Shown here: one piece after another, positions 26,422 through 35,575 of the stretch
Position numbering within the stretch: the first letter of the stretch is position 1
Layout of the letters: the number at the start of each line of letters is the position of its first letter
Assembly (NCBI GenBank): GCA_964609695.1
Contig: CAZSSP010000003.1
Coordinates: forward strand, 62,001-126,000
Length of the DNA stretch: 64,000 nucleotides
DNA from: JAGNHS01 sp964609695
GTDB lineage: Bacteria; Bdellovibrionota; UBA2428
Reading direction: 5' to 3'
Program-made: the position numbers and the translations under genes
Notes under the pieces: model-generated
Seen by the model: the letters and a program-made list of their open reading frames with translations, nothing else
Database searches by the model: none
What the model was told of the DNA's origin: nothing

Positions 26422-27351
26422 ATGCAAAAGGATTCTAAGATATATTTGGCAGGGCATAGGGGCTTAGTAGGTTCTGCAATTTTGAGAGCTCTCGAGAGAG
26501 AAGGCTATAAAAATATAGTTTATCGTAGTCATAAAGAGCTCGACTTATGCCGCCAAGATAAGGTTGAGGATTTTTTTGCCACTGAAAAGCCAGACTATGT
26601 TTTTTTAGCGGCTGCAAAAGTGGGTGGAATAAAGGCTAATGATGTCTATCGAGGTGACTTTATACTCGAAAATCTTCAAATTCAGACCAATGTTATTTCC
26701 TCTGCATTTAAGGCAAAAGTTAAAAAATTAGTTTTTTTGGGGAGCTCCTGTATTTACCCTAAAAATGTGCCTCAACCTATGAAAGAGGATGCGCTTTTAA
26801 CTGGATCCTTGGAGCCTACAAATGAAGCCTATGCAGTAGCTAAAATAGCAGGTTTGATGCTTTGTAAGTCATTAAAGGCTCAGTATGGAGTATCATTTGT
26901 ATCGGCAATGCCTACGAATATGTTTGGGCCAGGAGATAATTATGATCTCAATAACTCTCATGTGCTTCCTGCATTAATTAGAAGATTTCATGAGGCTAAA
27001 ATCTCAAGAGCCCCATCTGTAACTTTGTGGGGAACAGGCAAGGCTTTTAGGGAATTTCTTTATTCTGATGATTTAGCAGATGCCTTAATATTTATAATGA
27101 ATAACTATGATGAAAACATTCATTTAAACGTTGGTTCGAGCAAAGAAATTACAATAGCTGATTTGGCGTTGCTAATTAAGAAAATTGTAGGATATGAGGG
27201 TCAAATTCTATGGGATTCATCTAAGCCTGACGGCACCCCGCGCAAGATTATGGATTCTAGCCGATTGATGGCCTGTGGTTGGAAGCCAAAAATTGCTTTG
27301 GAAGAGGGAATTCGATTGGCTTATGAAGATTTTCAATCGCGTTTTAAATAA
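26422..27351 (+). CDS. fcl: GDP-L-fucose synthase
   Basis: 309 residues, family length. YLAGHRGLVGSAILRAL binds NADP; AAAKVGGIKAN, FLGSSCIYPK (Ser 108-109) and catalytic Y137 and K141 in EAYAVAKIAG are the fcl/wcaG signatures, with PTNMFGPGDNYD further on. It epimerises and reduces GDP-4-keto-6-deoxymannose to GDP-L-fucose. It is divergent from gmd across 87 bases, and its 3' end overlaps the next glycosyltransferase gene by 29 bases. A TATAAA box at 26408-26413 lies only 8 bases before the ATG, and there is no visible ribosome-binding site. Confidence 0.95.
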   Translation: MQKDSKIYLAGHRGLVGSAILRALEREGYKNIVYRSHKELDLCRQDKVEDFFATEKPDYVFLAAAKVGGIKANDVYRGDFILENLQIQTNVISSAFKAKVKKLVFLGSSCIYPKNVPQPMKEDALLTGSLEPTNEAYAVAKIAGLMLCKSLKAQYGVSFVSAMPTNMFGPGDNYDLNNSHVLPALIRRFHEAKISRAPSVTLWGTGKAFREFLYSDDLADALIFIMNNYDENIHLNVGSSKEITIADLALLIKKIVGYEGQILWDSSKPDGTPRKIMDSSRLMACGWKPKIALEEGIRLAYEDFQSRFK

Positions 27352-28525
27352 AAGAAAAAGGCTTCAGTTTTTATCTGCCCTGCGTCATGGGGGTCTTTTT
27401 AGAGTTTTAAGTATCTTATGGGAACGATTTTCTCAGGGATACTCAACTCGAAGTTTGACTTATTCGTGGCCAAAAAAAATGAATCTTGAATTTATTCAGT
27501 CTGAGAGTGTTAAGCATTATTTAATACCCCATCTTTTGCCTGAGCTTTCATTTGCAGGATTAAAAAGTGTTTTAGAATTTATTGGAAAAGATTTAGAGAC
27601 TGGGAAAAAAGTGCAAATTATTTTGCATGATTATTCAGGTGATTTAGAAAATTTTCCAAAAATATTAGGTTGGACGGAAGATAGGTGGAAGGAGCATAAA
27701 GCGAAGCTTAGTTTTCTCGATGCTTCGTTAGAGCAAATCATTAATCTTAAAGTAGGAGTCAATGACGAATTTGTAGCGAGCGCTTGGTGGACAAAAGCTA
27801 GTTTAGATTCCTGCACTCCCGCGTTGGATTCCAATAAGGTGGAATACATTATTCAAGACTATGAGCCCCTTTTTTACGATGCCTTTGATGCGCTAGAGGT
27901 TCAAAGAGTGTTAATGGCTAAAAAAACTTATCAAAAGATTGCTAAAGCAAAAGTTAATTCTACATTTTTAGCTGAATACTTAAGAAAATTGAATTTAATT
28001 CAAGAGGCTGAACAGAGTGGAAAACTAGAAGTTTTTGAACCGTTTATTGATCCTAATATTTTTTGCAATGACAAAAATGTAATTAAAAAAAAGCAAATAT
28101 TTGTCTACGCTCGTCCAGAGGTAAGAAGAAATCGTTTTGATTTATGCGTGGGAGCCCTTAATTTGGCATTAAAAAAAATTCCTAAGGATTGGGAAATTAT
28201 TGGGCTTGGGACATTGAAAAAAGACTGGCCTTTGAAAAACGGAAGAAAAATCCGAGCGGGTTCAAAACTAGAATTTCATAATTATGTAAAATTTCTTAAA
28301 GAAACTCCTCTAAGTCTATGTTTGATGGAATCTCCTCATCCGAGTCATCCTCCTCTTGAGCATACAGCTTGTGGCGGTGTTGTCGTGTGTAATCGTTTTT
28401 CCGTAAAGGATTATTCAAAACTAGGTCCACAGTATATTTGCTGTGATTTAGATGCAAAATCTCTGGCTAATGCTTTAGAGTTAGCCGTATTAAAATTAGA
28501 CGAAAACTTATGCTTTACGGCGTAG
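27323..28525 (+). CDS. glycosyltransferase, WsaF-like GT4
   Basis: 400 residues. The segment VASAWWTKASLD followed by YIIQDYEPLFYDAFDALEVQ is the signature of WsaF-type rhamnosyltransferases. The C-terminal half has IFVYARPEVRRNRFDLCVGA and CLMESPHPSHPPLEHTACGG, the usual donor-site region. ATG 27323, inside the end of fcl, is chosen because the encoded N-terminus MKIFNRVLNKRKR looks natural; an upstream in-frame start at 27275 would add 16 residues of fcl antiframe. The sugar donor may be GDP-fucose given the neighbour, but WsaF itself uses dTDP-rhamnose. Confidence 0.75.
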   Translation: MKIFNRVLNKRKRLQFLSALRHGGLFRVLSILWERFSQGYSTRSLTYSWPKKMNLEFIQSESVKHYLIPHLLPELSFAGLKSVLEFIGKDLETGKKVQIILHDYSGDLENFPKILGWTEDRWKEHKAKLSFLDASLEQIINLKVGVNDEFVASAWWTKASLDSCTPALDSNKVEYIIQDYEPLFYDAFDALEVQRVLMAKKTYQKIAKAKVNSTFLAEYLRKLNLIQEAEQSGKLEVFEPFIDPNIFCNDKNVIKKKQIFVYARPEVRRNRFDLCVGALNLALKKIPKDWEIIGLGTLKKDWPLKNGRKIRAGSKLEFHNYVKFLKETPLSLCLMESPHPSHPPLEHTACGGVVVCNRFSVKDYSKLGPQYICCDLDAKSLANALELAVLKLDENLCFTA

Positions 28526-28557
28526 GGGCCCATTAATTTTCATGATAGAGTTTAGTG

Positions 28558-29733
28558 ATGTTGTTTGAAGACACCTATAAATTACCCAAAAAATTTGAGG
28601 GTCTTGAGTGTAGAAAAGCCTTTGAGACGTCTTTTGTTACTGATTTAATATTAAAACAAAGTCGCCATTCACCTAATAATGAAATTAATTTACAAAGTAA
28701 AAAATTAGAAATCTTTGCGGGTTTAGCAAAACTAGAGTCCTTGGCGGGAATCCCACTGTTTAAAAGAGAATGGGATGCTATCGAAGATGTTGAGATTGAG
28801 CAGTCATTTGTTTTAGCTCGAAAAAGTCTCGGAAGAATTTGTCCTCTATCAAAAAGAGAGTGGGTTAATTTTTTTAAACCCATTAATAATATAAATTTTA
28901 ATTTTCTTAATAATGAATATTCGGTCAGTTTAGTGGTTCCAGTCTTTAAGCCCAAAAATTTTTTAGATGGATTTCTTTCGCAGCTTGAGATGCTGAGTCA
29001 ATATTTTTCACAAATTATAATTGTAGACGATGAAAGTCCAATTGAAGAATACACTTTGCTTAATGATCAAATAAAAAAATATAAAAAAGTTGAAATATAC
29101 AGACTTGAAAAAAACTCAGGTCCAGGCGTGGCTAGAAACTTAGGCATTTCAAAGGTTCGATCTGATTGGGTGACCTTTATGGATTTTGATGATCAACTTG
29201 ATGTTGATTTAATTCCATATGTACTTTTGTCCATTACAAACAGCAAAAATATAAATGCATTTACAACTCATTTATTAAAAAAACCTAAAAACCGATATTT
29301 TCTATCTCAAATATTGTCTTTCCCAGACTTGGCTTTTCAAAACCAAGTCGCTGTAAATTTATTTTTGAAAATGGATTTACTAAAAAAAATAGAAAATAAA
29401 ATTTATAATGAAAAATTAAAAGGTCATTTCGAAGACTGGGAGGCTAATCTTGCTTTGAGGTTGCTTGGAGTTAAGCCTAGCGTTTTACCATTGACTGCTT
29501 ATATATATAATATTCACTATGAAGGGCGGCAATTGTCCGATGTAAACTCTCAATGGGAATCTAGGTTAAGGCTGTTAGATGTTTTTAATCGTAACTCATT
29601 CTCAATGAGTTCTAATAAGCGGGTCAAAATTATTAAACTACTAGCTTTAGAATTACAGAAAATTTCTCATGATAGAAATAAGAAACTTCGATCTAGTTTT
29701 TTGCAACGCCTAAGTTCTATGGTGGGTTTTTAA
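28558..29733 (+). CDS. GT2 glycosyltransferase with an unassigned N-terminal extension
   Basis: 391 residues. From about residue 123 a GT2 domain runs: VSLVVPVFKPKNFLDGFLSQ, IIIVDDESP, NSGPGVARNLGISKVRSDW and MDFDDQLD as the DxD site. The first 120 residues, helical and charged, match no domain I recognise. GTG 28555 and ATG 28558 are adjacent; ATG is chosen. The 3' end overlaps the convergent gene at 29710 by 24 bases. Acceptor and donor unknown. Confidence 0.75.
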   Translation: MLFEDTYKLPKKFEGLECRKAFETSFVTDLILKQSRHSPNNEINLQSKKLEIFAGLAKLESLAGIPLFKREWDAIEDVEIEQSFVLARKSLGRICPLSKREWVNFFKPINNINFNFLNNEYSVSLVVPVFKPKNFLDGFLSQLEMLSQYFSQIIIVDDESPIEEYTLLNDQIKKYKKVEIYRLEKNSGPGVARNLGISKVRSDWVTFMDFDDQLDVDLIPYVLLSITNSKNINAFTTHLLKKPKNRYFLSQILSFPDLAFQNQVAVNLFLKMDLLKKIENKIYNEKLKGHFEDWEANLALRLLGVKPSVLPLTAYIYNIHYEGRQLSDVNSQWESRLRLLDVFNRNSFSMSSNKRVKIIKLLALELQKISHDRNKKLRSSFLQRLSSMVGF

Positions 29734-30747
29734 TTTATTTGTATTTAGATTCCACTTAAGCCACGATTTGAAAAGAAGCAAAACTCTAAAAATGTAGTAT
29801 GGAATAAGCAATATACACAAATTGTGTAAAGTATCGAAAAAAAAGGTCACTTTCTGTGGGGCTAAAATCAAAAAGATTTTTTCTAATATGGATCGATTCT
29901 TTTTAATTAATATCGAAAGTCGATATCTTTGGCAGGGGTGGAGTTTTCGATTTTTCTTGGGTGGAATTATTTTTTCAAGATTTATATTAATGAGTTCCAT
30001 CACATATTGAGATCTTCTAAGTTTTCCAACGTGCCCAAAATGGTTACGAATTAGCGTTAAGGCATTTTCAGCAGTTTTTTTTCTATACACGACACTTTTT
30101 GAGTTGCTTTGTACTCTAACGCCAGCAACGTAAGTATCTACGTATAGAAAATATCTTTGCTCACTCAACATTTTAAGAAAAAGGTCTAAATCCATTCCTA
30201 AGTAGAGGGAGTTATTCAAAAATCCAACATCTATTATTCGAGATCTTAATAATATTGAGGATGGTTGGCTGATGGGCCAATCATGAATCAGATCCGTATC
30301 TTCTAAGTTTTTTTTAAAAGAATCATTAAAAGCCCCTAAGACTTTTCCGGTTTCATCATAGTATTTAGAATTTCCAAAAGCACCAACCGCAAGTTCAGAT
30401 TTTTTTCTTTCATTGTCGAGACTAGTGCAGAGTTTTTCAAGAGCATTAGGATTTGTATAAAAGTCATCTGAACAAATCCAGGTCCAGTATAGACCTGTCG
30501 ATTTTTCAAGACCTCTGTTGAGTGCATCAGTTTGTCCTTTATCCTTTTCTCTAAAGTATTTAATCCTAGGGTCACTTTGAGAATACTTTAAACAAATGGT
30601 CTCAGTATTGTCGCTAGAGAGTGAATCTTGTATAATGATTTCAATGTCCTTGAGACTTTGTTCAACGATGGAAATCAGGCACGCTTCAATGTAGGAACCT
30701 TGATTATACGTTGGAACAACAATACTTAAGATAGGATTTGTATTCAT
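29710..30747 (-). CDS. GT2 family glycosyltransferase
   Basis: 345 residues. The N-terminal GT2 domain has LSIVVPTYNQGSYIEACLIS, IIIQDSLSSDNT, DKGQTDALNRGLEKS and the DxD-like SDDF. A basic stretch and a hydrophobic C-terminal segment (about 300-330) suggest membrane association. ATG 30747 overlaps the stop of the upstream gene (ATGA); a longer reading from TTG 30768 is less likely. It is the second gene of a two-gene minus-strand operon. Confidence 0.8.
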   Translation of the reverse strand: MNTNPILSIVVPTYNQGSYIEACLISIVEQSLKDIEIIIQDSLSSDNTETICLKYSQSDPRIKYFREKDKGQTDALNRGLEKSTGLYWTWICSDDFYTNPNALEKLCTSLDNERKKSELAVGAFGNSKYYDETGKVLGAFNDSFKKNLEDTDLIHDWPISQPSSILLRSRIIDVGFLNNSLYLGMDLDLFLKMLSEQRYFLYVDTYVAGVRVQSNSKSVVYRKKTAENALTLIRNHFGHVGKLRRSQYVMELININLEKIIPPKKNRKLHPCQRYRLSILIKKNRSILEKIFLILAPQKVTFFFDTLHNLCILLIPYYIFRVLLLFKSWLKWNLNTNKLKTHHRT

Positions 30748-31841
30748 TTTTCTAAGAAATCCAAACAACTTTGATACAAGGCTTTAGCGTGTAGTTCAAA
30801 GGAAAAGTCTTTTTGTAGATTTTGAATATTCGAAACCGTGTCTTGATTCATTAAATTATTATCTTGAGTAATATGTAATAGAAGTTGCTCTATATTTTGT
30901 AAATTATATTCAGAGTAGCCTATTTCATGTATTTTTAAAAAATTAGAGATTTTCATATCTTGGGGCCCTAAATAAAGAATAGGAAGTCCTGCCATTAAGT
31001 AATCAATGAGTTTAGATGGAAAGCTATACTTCAATAATGTGTGGTGAGGTTCTGCAAAACTATAAGATACTAGAGCCATATCATAAGCACTAAAAAGGGA
31101 AATTTTGCTTTCTTCTAGGAATGCTCCTTTATAATGGAAATTCTTATTATTAAGTAATTTTTGAGGGGGAGGATTGTCTCCATATAAATCAATTTCAAGT
31201 CCATATTTTTTTAAATCAAGTTGAGATAAATATTTTATTGGCTCAATATAGGGTTCTTTAAGGCTACCAACATAGAGTAATTTTTTAAACGGAGTTTTAA
31301 TTGTGGGCTTGGAAGATGCCCCGGGTTTAGTTGGGGGCAGTACTTTGTTTACAGTAATTCCAAAATCATCTTGAAGGCGATTTTTTAGAAAATCAGAGAT
31401 AACCCAAATTTGATCAAAGCGTCTGAGGGTCAATCTGAAACTTTCAGAAATGGCTAAGCGAGATAAATAATTTTTATTAATTAAATGTGATCCAATAAAA
31501 TCGTCCATGATATAGGCGATCTTTTTATTAGATGGGTAAAAGCTCATAGCTAAAAGTTCAGACATTGAATCTGGGCAGGCCACTATAATTTCGTCGCGAA
31601 AAACGGATTCCAAAAAAAATGATTTGTAATGAGACGCCTTCAATAAGGTTTTAATTGAACTAGACAATGAAATAGGAATTTGAGTTTCTTGGAAACCAGA
31701 TTTTTTTTGAGATTCGGCATTCTCCCAATAAAAATTACGTAGACAATAATCTTTGTTTGCAAAGTAGGCATTAAGTACACGTAGGCCTGCCCCATTTAGG
31801 GAACTTAAGGGGAGTCGGCTTAAGGTACATACTTTAATCAT
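30744..31841 (-). CDS. GT-B fold glycosyltransferase
   Basis: 365 residues with GT4-like layout. The N-terminus opens VCTLSRLPLSSLNGAGLRVL. The second half has LLYVGSLKEPYIEPIKYL, KGAFLEESKISLFSAYDMA and KLIDYLMAGLPILYLGP, the donor-binding region of glycogen-synthase-like enzymes. It starts with ATG 31841, divergent from the aminotransferase at 31933 across a 91-base gap, and overlaps the GT2 gene by 4 bases. Specificity unknown. Confidence 0.72.
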   Translation of the reverse strand: MIKVCTLSRLPLSSLNGAGLRVLNAYFANKDYCLRNFYWENAESQKKSGFQETQIPISLSSSIKTLLKASHYKSFFLESVFRDEIIVACPDSMSELLAMSFYPSNKKIAYIMDDFIGSHLINKNYLSRLAISESFRLTLRRFDQIWVISDFLKNRLQDDFGITVNKVLPPTKPGASSKPTIKTPFKKLLYVGSLKEPYIEPIKYLSQLDLKKYGLEIDLYGDNPPPQKLLNNKNFHYKGAFLEESKISLFSAYDMALVSYSFAEPHHTLLKYSFPSKLIDYLMAGLPILYLGPQDMKISNFLKIHEIGYSEYNLQNIEQLLLHITQDNNLMNQDTVSNIQNLQKDFSFELHAKALYQSCLDFLEK

Positions 31842-31932
31842 GGTGGTGTGGGGTCTACGACACGCTCGCGTAGAAGAGTATAGCTCTTGAATTGCCTTTT
31901 TGGCGAGCCATTCATTAGACTGAACTATAACT

Positions 31933-33048
31933 ATGAAGGTTCCTTTTGTTAATCTAAAACCCCTTTCGCAACGTCTAAAATCTAAAGTTATTGAAGATTG
32001 GGCTGAGGTTCTAGAAAATACGGAATTTGTTGGGGGACCTTCAGTTCAAAGGCTTGAGTCAGAATTATCACAACGATTAGAGGTGCCACATGTTGTAACT
32101 TGTGCCAACGGTACAGATGCCTTGATTTTGGCCCTTCAAGCCTTAGATGTCGGTCCAGGCGATCGAGTCGCTGTTCCCAACCTAACTTTTTGGGCGACTT
32201 ATGAGGCCATCGTTCATAGAGGAGCTATTCCTGTTTTGATTGATGCAAATTCTGAAAACCTTCAAATGGATTTTGAAGAGTTTTGCGAAGCACATAAAAA
32301 GTATCATCTCAAAGCTGCATTTTTGGTTCATTTATTTGGTTGGGCTTCTCCTGATACTGAAAAATTTAGAAATTTTTGTAAAGAGAATTCAATTTCTCTT
32401 ATTGAAGATGGGGCCCAAGCCTATGGAGTTAAAAAAGATGCTCATTCCATTTTTAAGGGCTCTTTAATAGCTACTATGAGTTTTTATCCAGCCAAAGTTA
32501 TTGGTGGTGCCATGGATGGTGGTGCTATACTTTGTAGTTCAGAGGCACAGGCCAAGCTTTGTAGAGTTTTGGCCAATCATGGTCGCTCTTCACATTATAG
32601 CTATTCTCATGCGGGTTGGAATTCTCGAATGGGTGGATTGCAGGCTAAGTGGCTTTTGAGGTTTCTTGAAATTGAAAATGAAATTTTTCAATCACGTTTA
32701 AAGACTCTCGAATTTTATCAGAGAGAAATTCCTTCAACAGACGCTTTTAAATGGGTCAATGCGCCGAGAAGTATAGAATCAAACGCTTATTTAGCTGTGG
32801 CTCGAGTGCCTGAGTCTAGGCGAGAATATATACAATCAAAAGCCTTAGAATTGGGTGTGGATTGTAAAAATACATATCCTGAAACTTTAAGTATGCAGCC
32901 CATGTGTAAAAATGATTTAAGAATTAGTGATCTCGTCAATTCAAATAAATTTGTGCGTGAAGTTTTAAATTTACCACTTTATGCATTTATGGATAAAGAA
33001 GAGCTGAATTTTGTAGCCACAACTATGAATAATCTTATAAAAACTTAA
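31933..33048 (+). CDS. DegT/DnrJ/EryC1/StrS sugar aminotransferase
   Basis: 371 residues of the PLP-dependent nucleotide-sugar aminotransferase family. CANGTDALILALQAL binds the cofactor phosphate, EDGAQAYG supplies the ring-stacking Asp, and K188 in SFYPAKVIGGAMDGGAI is the Schiff-base lysine. The C-terminal half follows the family pattern. Such enzymes aminate keto sugars. A Gfo/Idh/MocA dehydrogenase that could make a 3-keto sugar is at 35938-36924 on the opposite strand, though the pairing is speculative. Confidence 0.85.
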   Translation: MKVPFVNLKPLSQRLKSKVIEDWAEVLENTEFVGGPSVQRLESELSQRLEVPHVVTCANGTDALILALQALDVGPGDRVAVPNLTFWATYEAIVHRGAIPVLIDANSENLQMDFEEFCEAHKKYHLKAAFLVHLFGWASPDTEKFRNFCKENSISLIEDGAQAYGVKKDAHSIFKGSLIATMSFYPAKVIGGAMDGGAILCSSEAQAKLCRVLANHGRSSHYSYSHAGWNSRMGGLQAKWLLRFLEIENEIFQSRLKTLEFYQREIPSTDAFKWVNAPRSIESNAYLAVARVPESRREYIQSKALELGVDCKNTYPETLSMQPMCKNDLRISDLVNSNKFVREVLNLPLYAFMDKEELNFVATTMNNLIKT

Positions 33049-33056
33049 TGTTTTTT

Positions 33057-33170
33057 TTAAAAGGCTACATATATAAAGGGTTTAGATGGTAAACCAAGTC
33101 GATAAATTATATAATGAATAAATATTCCTAGAAAAAGACCAAGAATTACTGAAAATATAAATTTTTTCAC
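33057..33170 (-). CDS. 37-residue membrane peptide at the end of the MBOAT-SGNH operon (DUF5989-like)
   Basis: A small reading frame starts at GTG 33170, overlapping the SGNH gene's stop as GTGA, and ends at 33057. The peptide has a basic start (MKKF), one long membrane segment (about 4-23) and a C-terminal PSKPFIYVAF. Small one-segment proteins ending in a PFIYxxF-like tail (DUF5989) commonly accompany MBOAT acyltransferases in surface-glycan loci, and this one sits exactly there. Coupled overlap and clear topology support a real gene. Homology is judged from memory of the family tail, not from a search. Confidence 0.6.
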   Translation of the reverse strand: MKKFIFSVILGLFLGIFIHYIIYRLGLPSKPFIYVAF

Positions 33171-34393
33171 TGATATTCATTTCCATATATTGAAGCAGCT
33201 TGTTTTTTTAATGCAGGAGCAAGTTTTGATGCGAGTTTCATTCCCCCACTAGCAGTTAAATGCGTTCTGTCATTGTTGTCGTCATAATCTGTGTTTTGAT
33301 TGAAAATAGTATTGTTAATTCCATTATTAAAAAATTCTTTTGAAGAAAACTGCCAAGTTTTTTCATAGCATTTTTGAAGCTCTGGGCTGAGATGATCGAA
33401 ATAATATCGGGCTTCATAATTTAAAACTATGTGAATTACTTTTTTCAGTTCTGGGGAAAGCCATTGGTTTAAATTATCAAAAGAAATTTTACTCGATTGT
33501 GTAAAGATTTCCTCATTTATATCCTTAGAGTTAGTGCAAGCTTGGTTGGCTACAGAAGCCAATTTTAAAGTTTCCGTTTTAAGATCAAAATATTTTTCGA
33601 ATTTTTCAACCGTAGAACGATGAAGATGCAAAGCCTCATCGTCTTTTATTAATTTTATTGGGGACCATGTGTGGGGTTTTTTATCATTATTGTAAGGAGT
33701 CCAGGATGTGAAAAAATGCTTATAGCCGACATAGTTCCATAAATCGTCACTGAAAATTCGTGAATTAATTGCACCTCTAATTTTTAGTTCAATAAGTTCA
33801 TTTTCATTTTTAGTATTTTTAAAAGATTCTTCTATAAGTCGTAATCTCTTCTCGCTGTTAAATATCCAATTTCGAAAATGAGCATACCAAAAGGAATATC
33901 CAGAATGCGAGCCTAGGGGAAGATTTATTGGTGTTGTTTGAGAGTCAGAAACGTAGATAACTTTAAAACCTCTTTTGAGTAACGTCTCAGAAACGTGACT
34001 GGCTATATCTTGTATGGCCCCCGCTCTTAGGGCAAAGTTATAAACTTTATATTTTTCTCCCAAAAGTTTTTGAAGATGAAGTGTCCAAACTTCATTAGCT
34101 TTTTGCGCGGTTCCAAACATTACCGATGAGCCACCTACTATGATGGCAATTTGTGAGCTTTTATTAATAGTTTTTTCAACATGACTTACAAGAAAACTTA
34201 AAGAGGGATAAAAATAGCTTTCGGGCCCTTGCATTCTAATAAAATTAGGTCCAAAAATATCAATTTTTTGGACTCTATTTCCGAGAAAGCAACAAAATAA
34301 AAAACCCATTATAGTTGAGCCAAGCAAAATCCGTGGATTTATATGAGAGCTGAACTTTTGATATAAATTTTTTTCAAAAATATTTAAGTTCAT
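33167..34393 (-). CDS. SGNH-like hydrolase/acyl-transfer partner of MBOAT
   Basis: 408 residues: N-terminal cytoplasmic stretch, one membrane segment (about 22-40), then a periplasmic domain. IIVGGSSVMFGTAQ gives the block I region (S89/S90), NFALRAGAI follows as block II, and the late DRTHLTASG (D375, H378) is the catalytic Asp-His block V. This layout matches periplasmic SGNH partners that receive acyl groups from MBOAT proteins and pass them to glycans. It overlaps the MBOAT gene by 4 bases and the small membrane peptide gene by 4 bases. Confidence 0.7.
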   Translation of the reverse strand: MNLNIFEKNLYQKFSSHINPRILLGSTIMGFLFCCFLGNRVQKIDIFGPNFIRMQGPESYFYPSLSFLVSHVEKTINKSSQIAIIVGGSSVMFGTAQKANEVWTLHLQKLLGEKYKVYNFALRAGAIQDIASHVSETLLKRGFKVIYVSDSQTTPINLPLGSHSGYSFWYAHFRNWIFNSEKRLRLIEESFKNTKNENELIELKIRGAINSRIFSDDLWNYVGYKHFFTSWTPYNNDKKPHTWSPIKLIKDDEALHLHRSTVEKFEKYFDLKTETLKLASVANQACTNSKDINEEIFTQSSKISFDNLNQWLSPELKKVIHIVLNYEARYYFDHLSPELQKCYEKTWQFSSKEFFNNGINNTIFNQNTDYDDNNDRTHLTASGGMKLASKLAPALKKQAASIYGNEYQ

Positions 34394-35571
34394 GGAGTAA
34401 ATAAACTTCCAATCATTCTAAAGCAAGTGTTAGTTGGATAGAAAAAAATTAACCAACCTATGCTCACATATAAAAAAGTAAATGCACGGCTGCAAAAGGA
34501 GTATCTATCAAAAAGCAAACCTAGTTTTTTTAGAGGCTTGTTCCAATCTCTATAGCTTCCAGATACAGCAAGTCCAACTCCGTGAAAAAGGCCCCAAAAT
34601 ACAAAATTCCACGCGGCGCCATGCCAGAGGCCACATATGGCGAATGCAAACAGTCCATTCAAAACTTTGCGGTGCTGACCATGGCGACTTCCACCGAGTG
34701 GAATATAGACGTAGTCTCGAATCCAGCTACTTAGAGAAATGTGCCATCGTCTCCAAAAATCAGTGAGATTATTTGCAACGTACGGCCAGTTGAAGTTTTC
34801 TGGTAGTTTAATTCCAAGTAAATTAGCAAAGCCTAAAGCTAGATCACTGTAACCACTAAAATCCATATATATTCGCATAGAGACGGCTAAAAGATGTGCC
34901 CACCTCATTGAAAGAGGTTTTTCGAAGTAGGATTCATCGTTGAAACTAATAAATAGAGTTAAGTTGTCGGCGATAATTTTTTTGCTATATCCTGAGCAAA
35001 TTCTAAGTATGGCTGGTGCAATATTAACTTGCCAGCGACTTTTTATTCCTTGGCTTAAATCTTCAAGGAAACTTTGGTATCTCTTAACGGGGCCCGCAAC
35101 AATGGAGGGCCAAAAAATTGCAAATAATGAAAAATCTAATAAAGAGTTAATGGGTTTTGAGCCTTTTTTGACGTCATAAAGATAGTGAACAAATTCAAAG
35201 GTAAAAAAACTAATAGCAAGAGGTGGTGCTGCTGGGAACAGGGCTTTGATTTGATCGAGATGTTCTCTGAGGCCAAGTATCTTAAATATTTCTACACTAA
35301 AAAAACAAGCGTATTTATAAAAGATTAAAGACAATACGTTTAATAAAATAGCTGCGTGAATGAATTTTGCTTTTTGGCTTCTACCAGCATAATAACTAAA
35401 AATTCCAACGATAATTATGGGAATCACTCCCGCAGGACCAGCAAAGTGGGAGTGAAAAATGGCTGAGATAATTAGTAGGTAGAAACGTTTTAGTTTTGCA
35501 TTTGATATAAAATAATAAATTGGAATAAAGATTGCTGAAAATAAAATAAACCAATAGGTCATGAAAACCAT
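34390..35571 (-). CDS. MBOAT family membrane O-acyltransferase
   Basis: 393 residues, with the family's core motifs: YMDFSGYSDLALGFANLLGI, NWPYVANNLTDFWRRWHISL, DYVYIPLGGSRHGQ and GLWHGAAWNFVFWGLFHG with the catalytic His (H317). It is somewhat shorter than the usual 460-500 residues of AlgI-type proteins, ending soon after the last membrane segment. MBOAT proteins move acetyl groups across the membrane for glycan O-acetylation together with the SGNH partner encoded next. Start ATG 35571; ATG 35562 is an alternative. Confidence 0.9.
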   Translation of the reverse strand: MVFMTYWFILFSAIFIPIYYFISNAKLKRFYLLIISAIFHSHFAGPAGVIPIIIVGIFSYYAGRSQKAKFIHAAILLNVLSLIFYKYACFFSVEIFKILGLREHLDQIKALFPAAPPLAISFFTFEFVHYLYDVKKGSKPINSLLDFSLFAIFWPSIVAGPVKRYQSFLEDLSQGIKSRWQVNIAPAILRICSGYSKKIIADNLTLFISFNDESYFEKPLSMRWAHLLAVSMRIYMDFSGYSDLALGFANLLGIKLPENFNWPYVANNLTDFWRRWHISLSSWIRDYVYIPLGGSRHGQHRKVLNGLFAFAICGLWHGAAWNFVFWGLFHGVGLAVSGSYRDWNKPLKKLGLLFDRYSFCSRAFTFLYVSIGWLIFFYPTNTCFRMIGSLFTP

Positions 35572-35575
35572 GGAT

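Noticed and set aside
31859..31877. Inverted repeat CTACG/CGTAG between divergent genes at 31842-31932
   Set aside because: Arms of only five bases; too short to call an operator.
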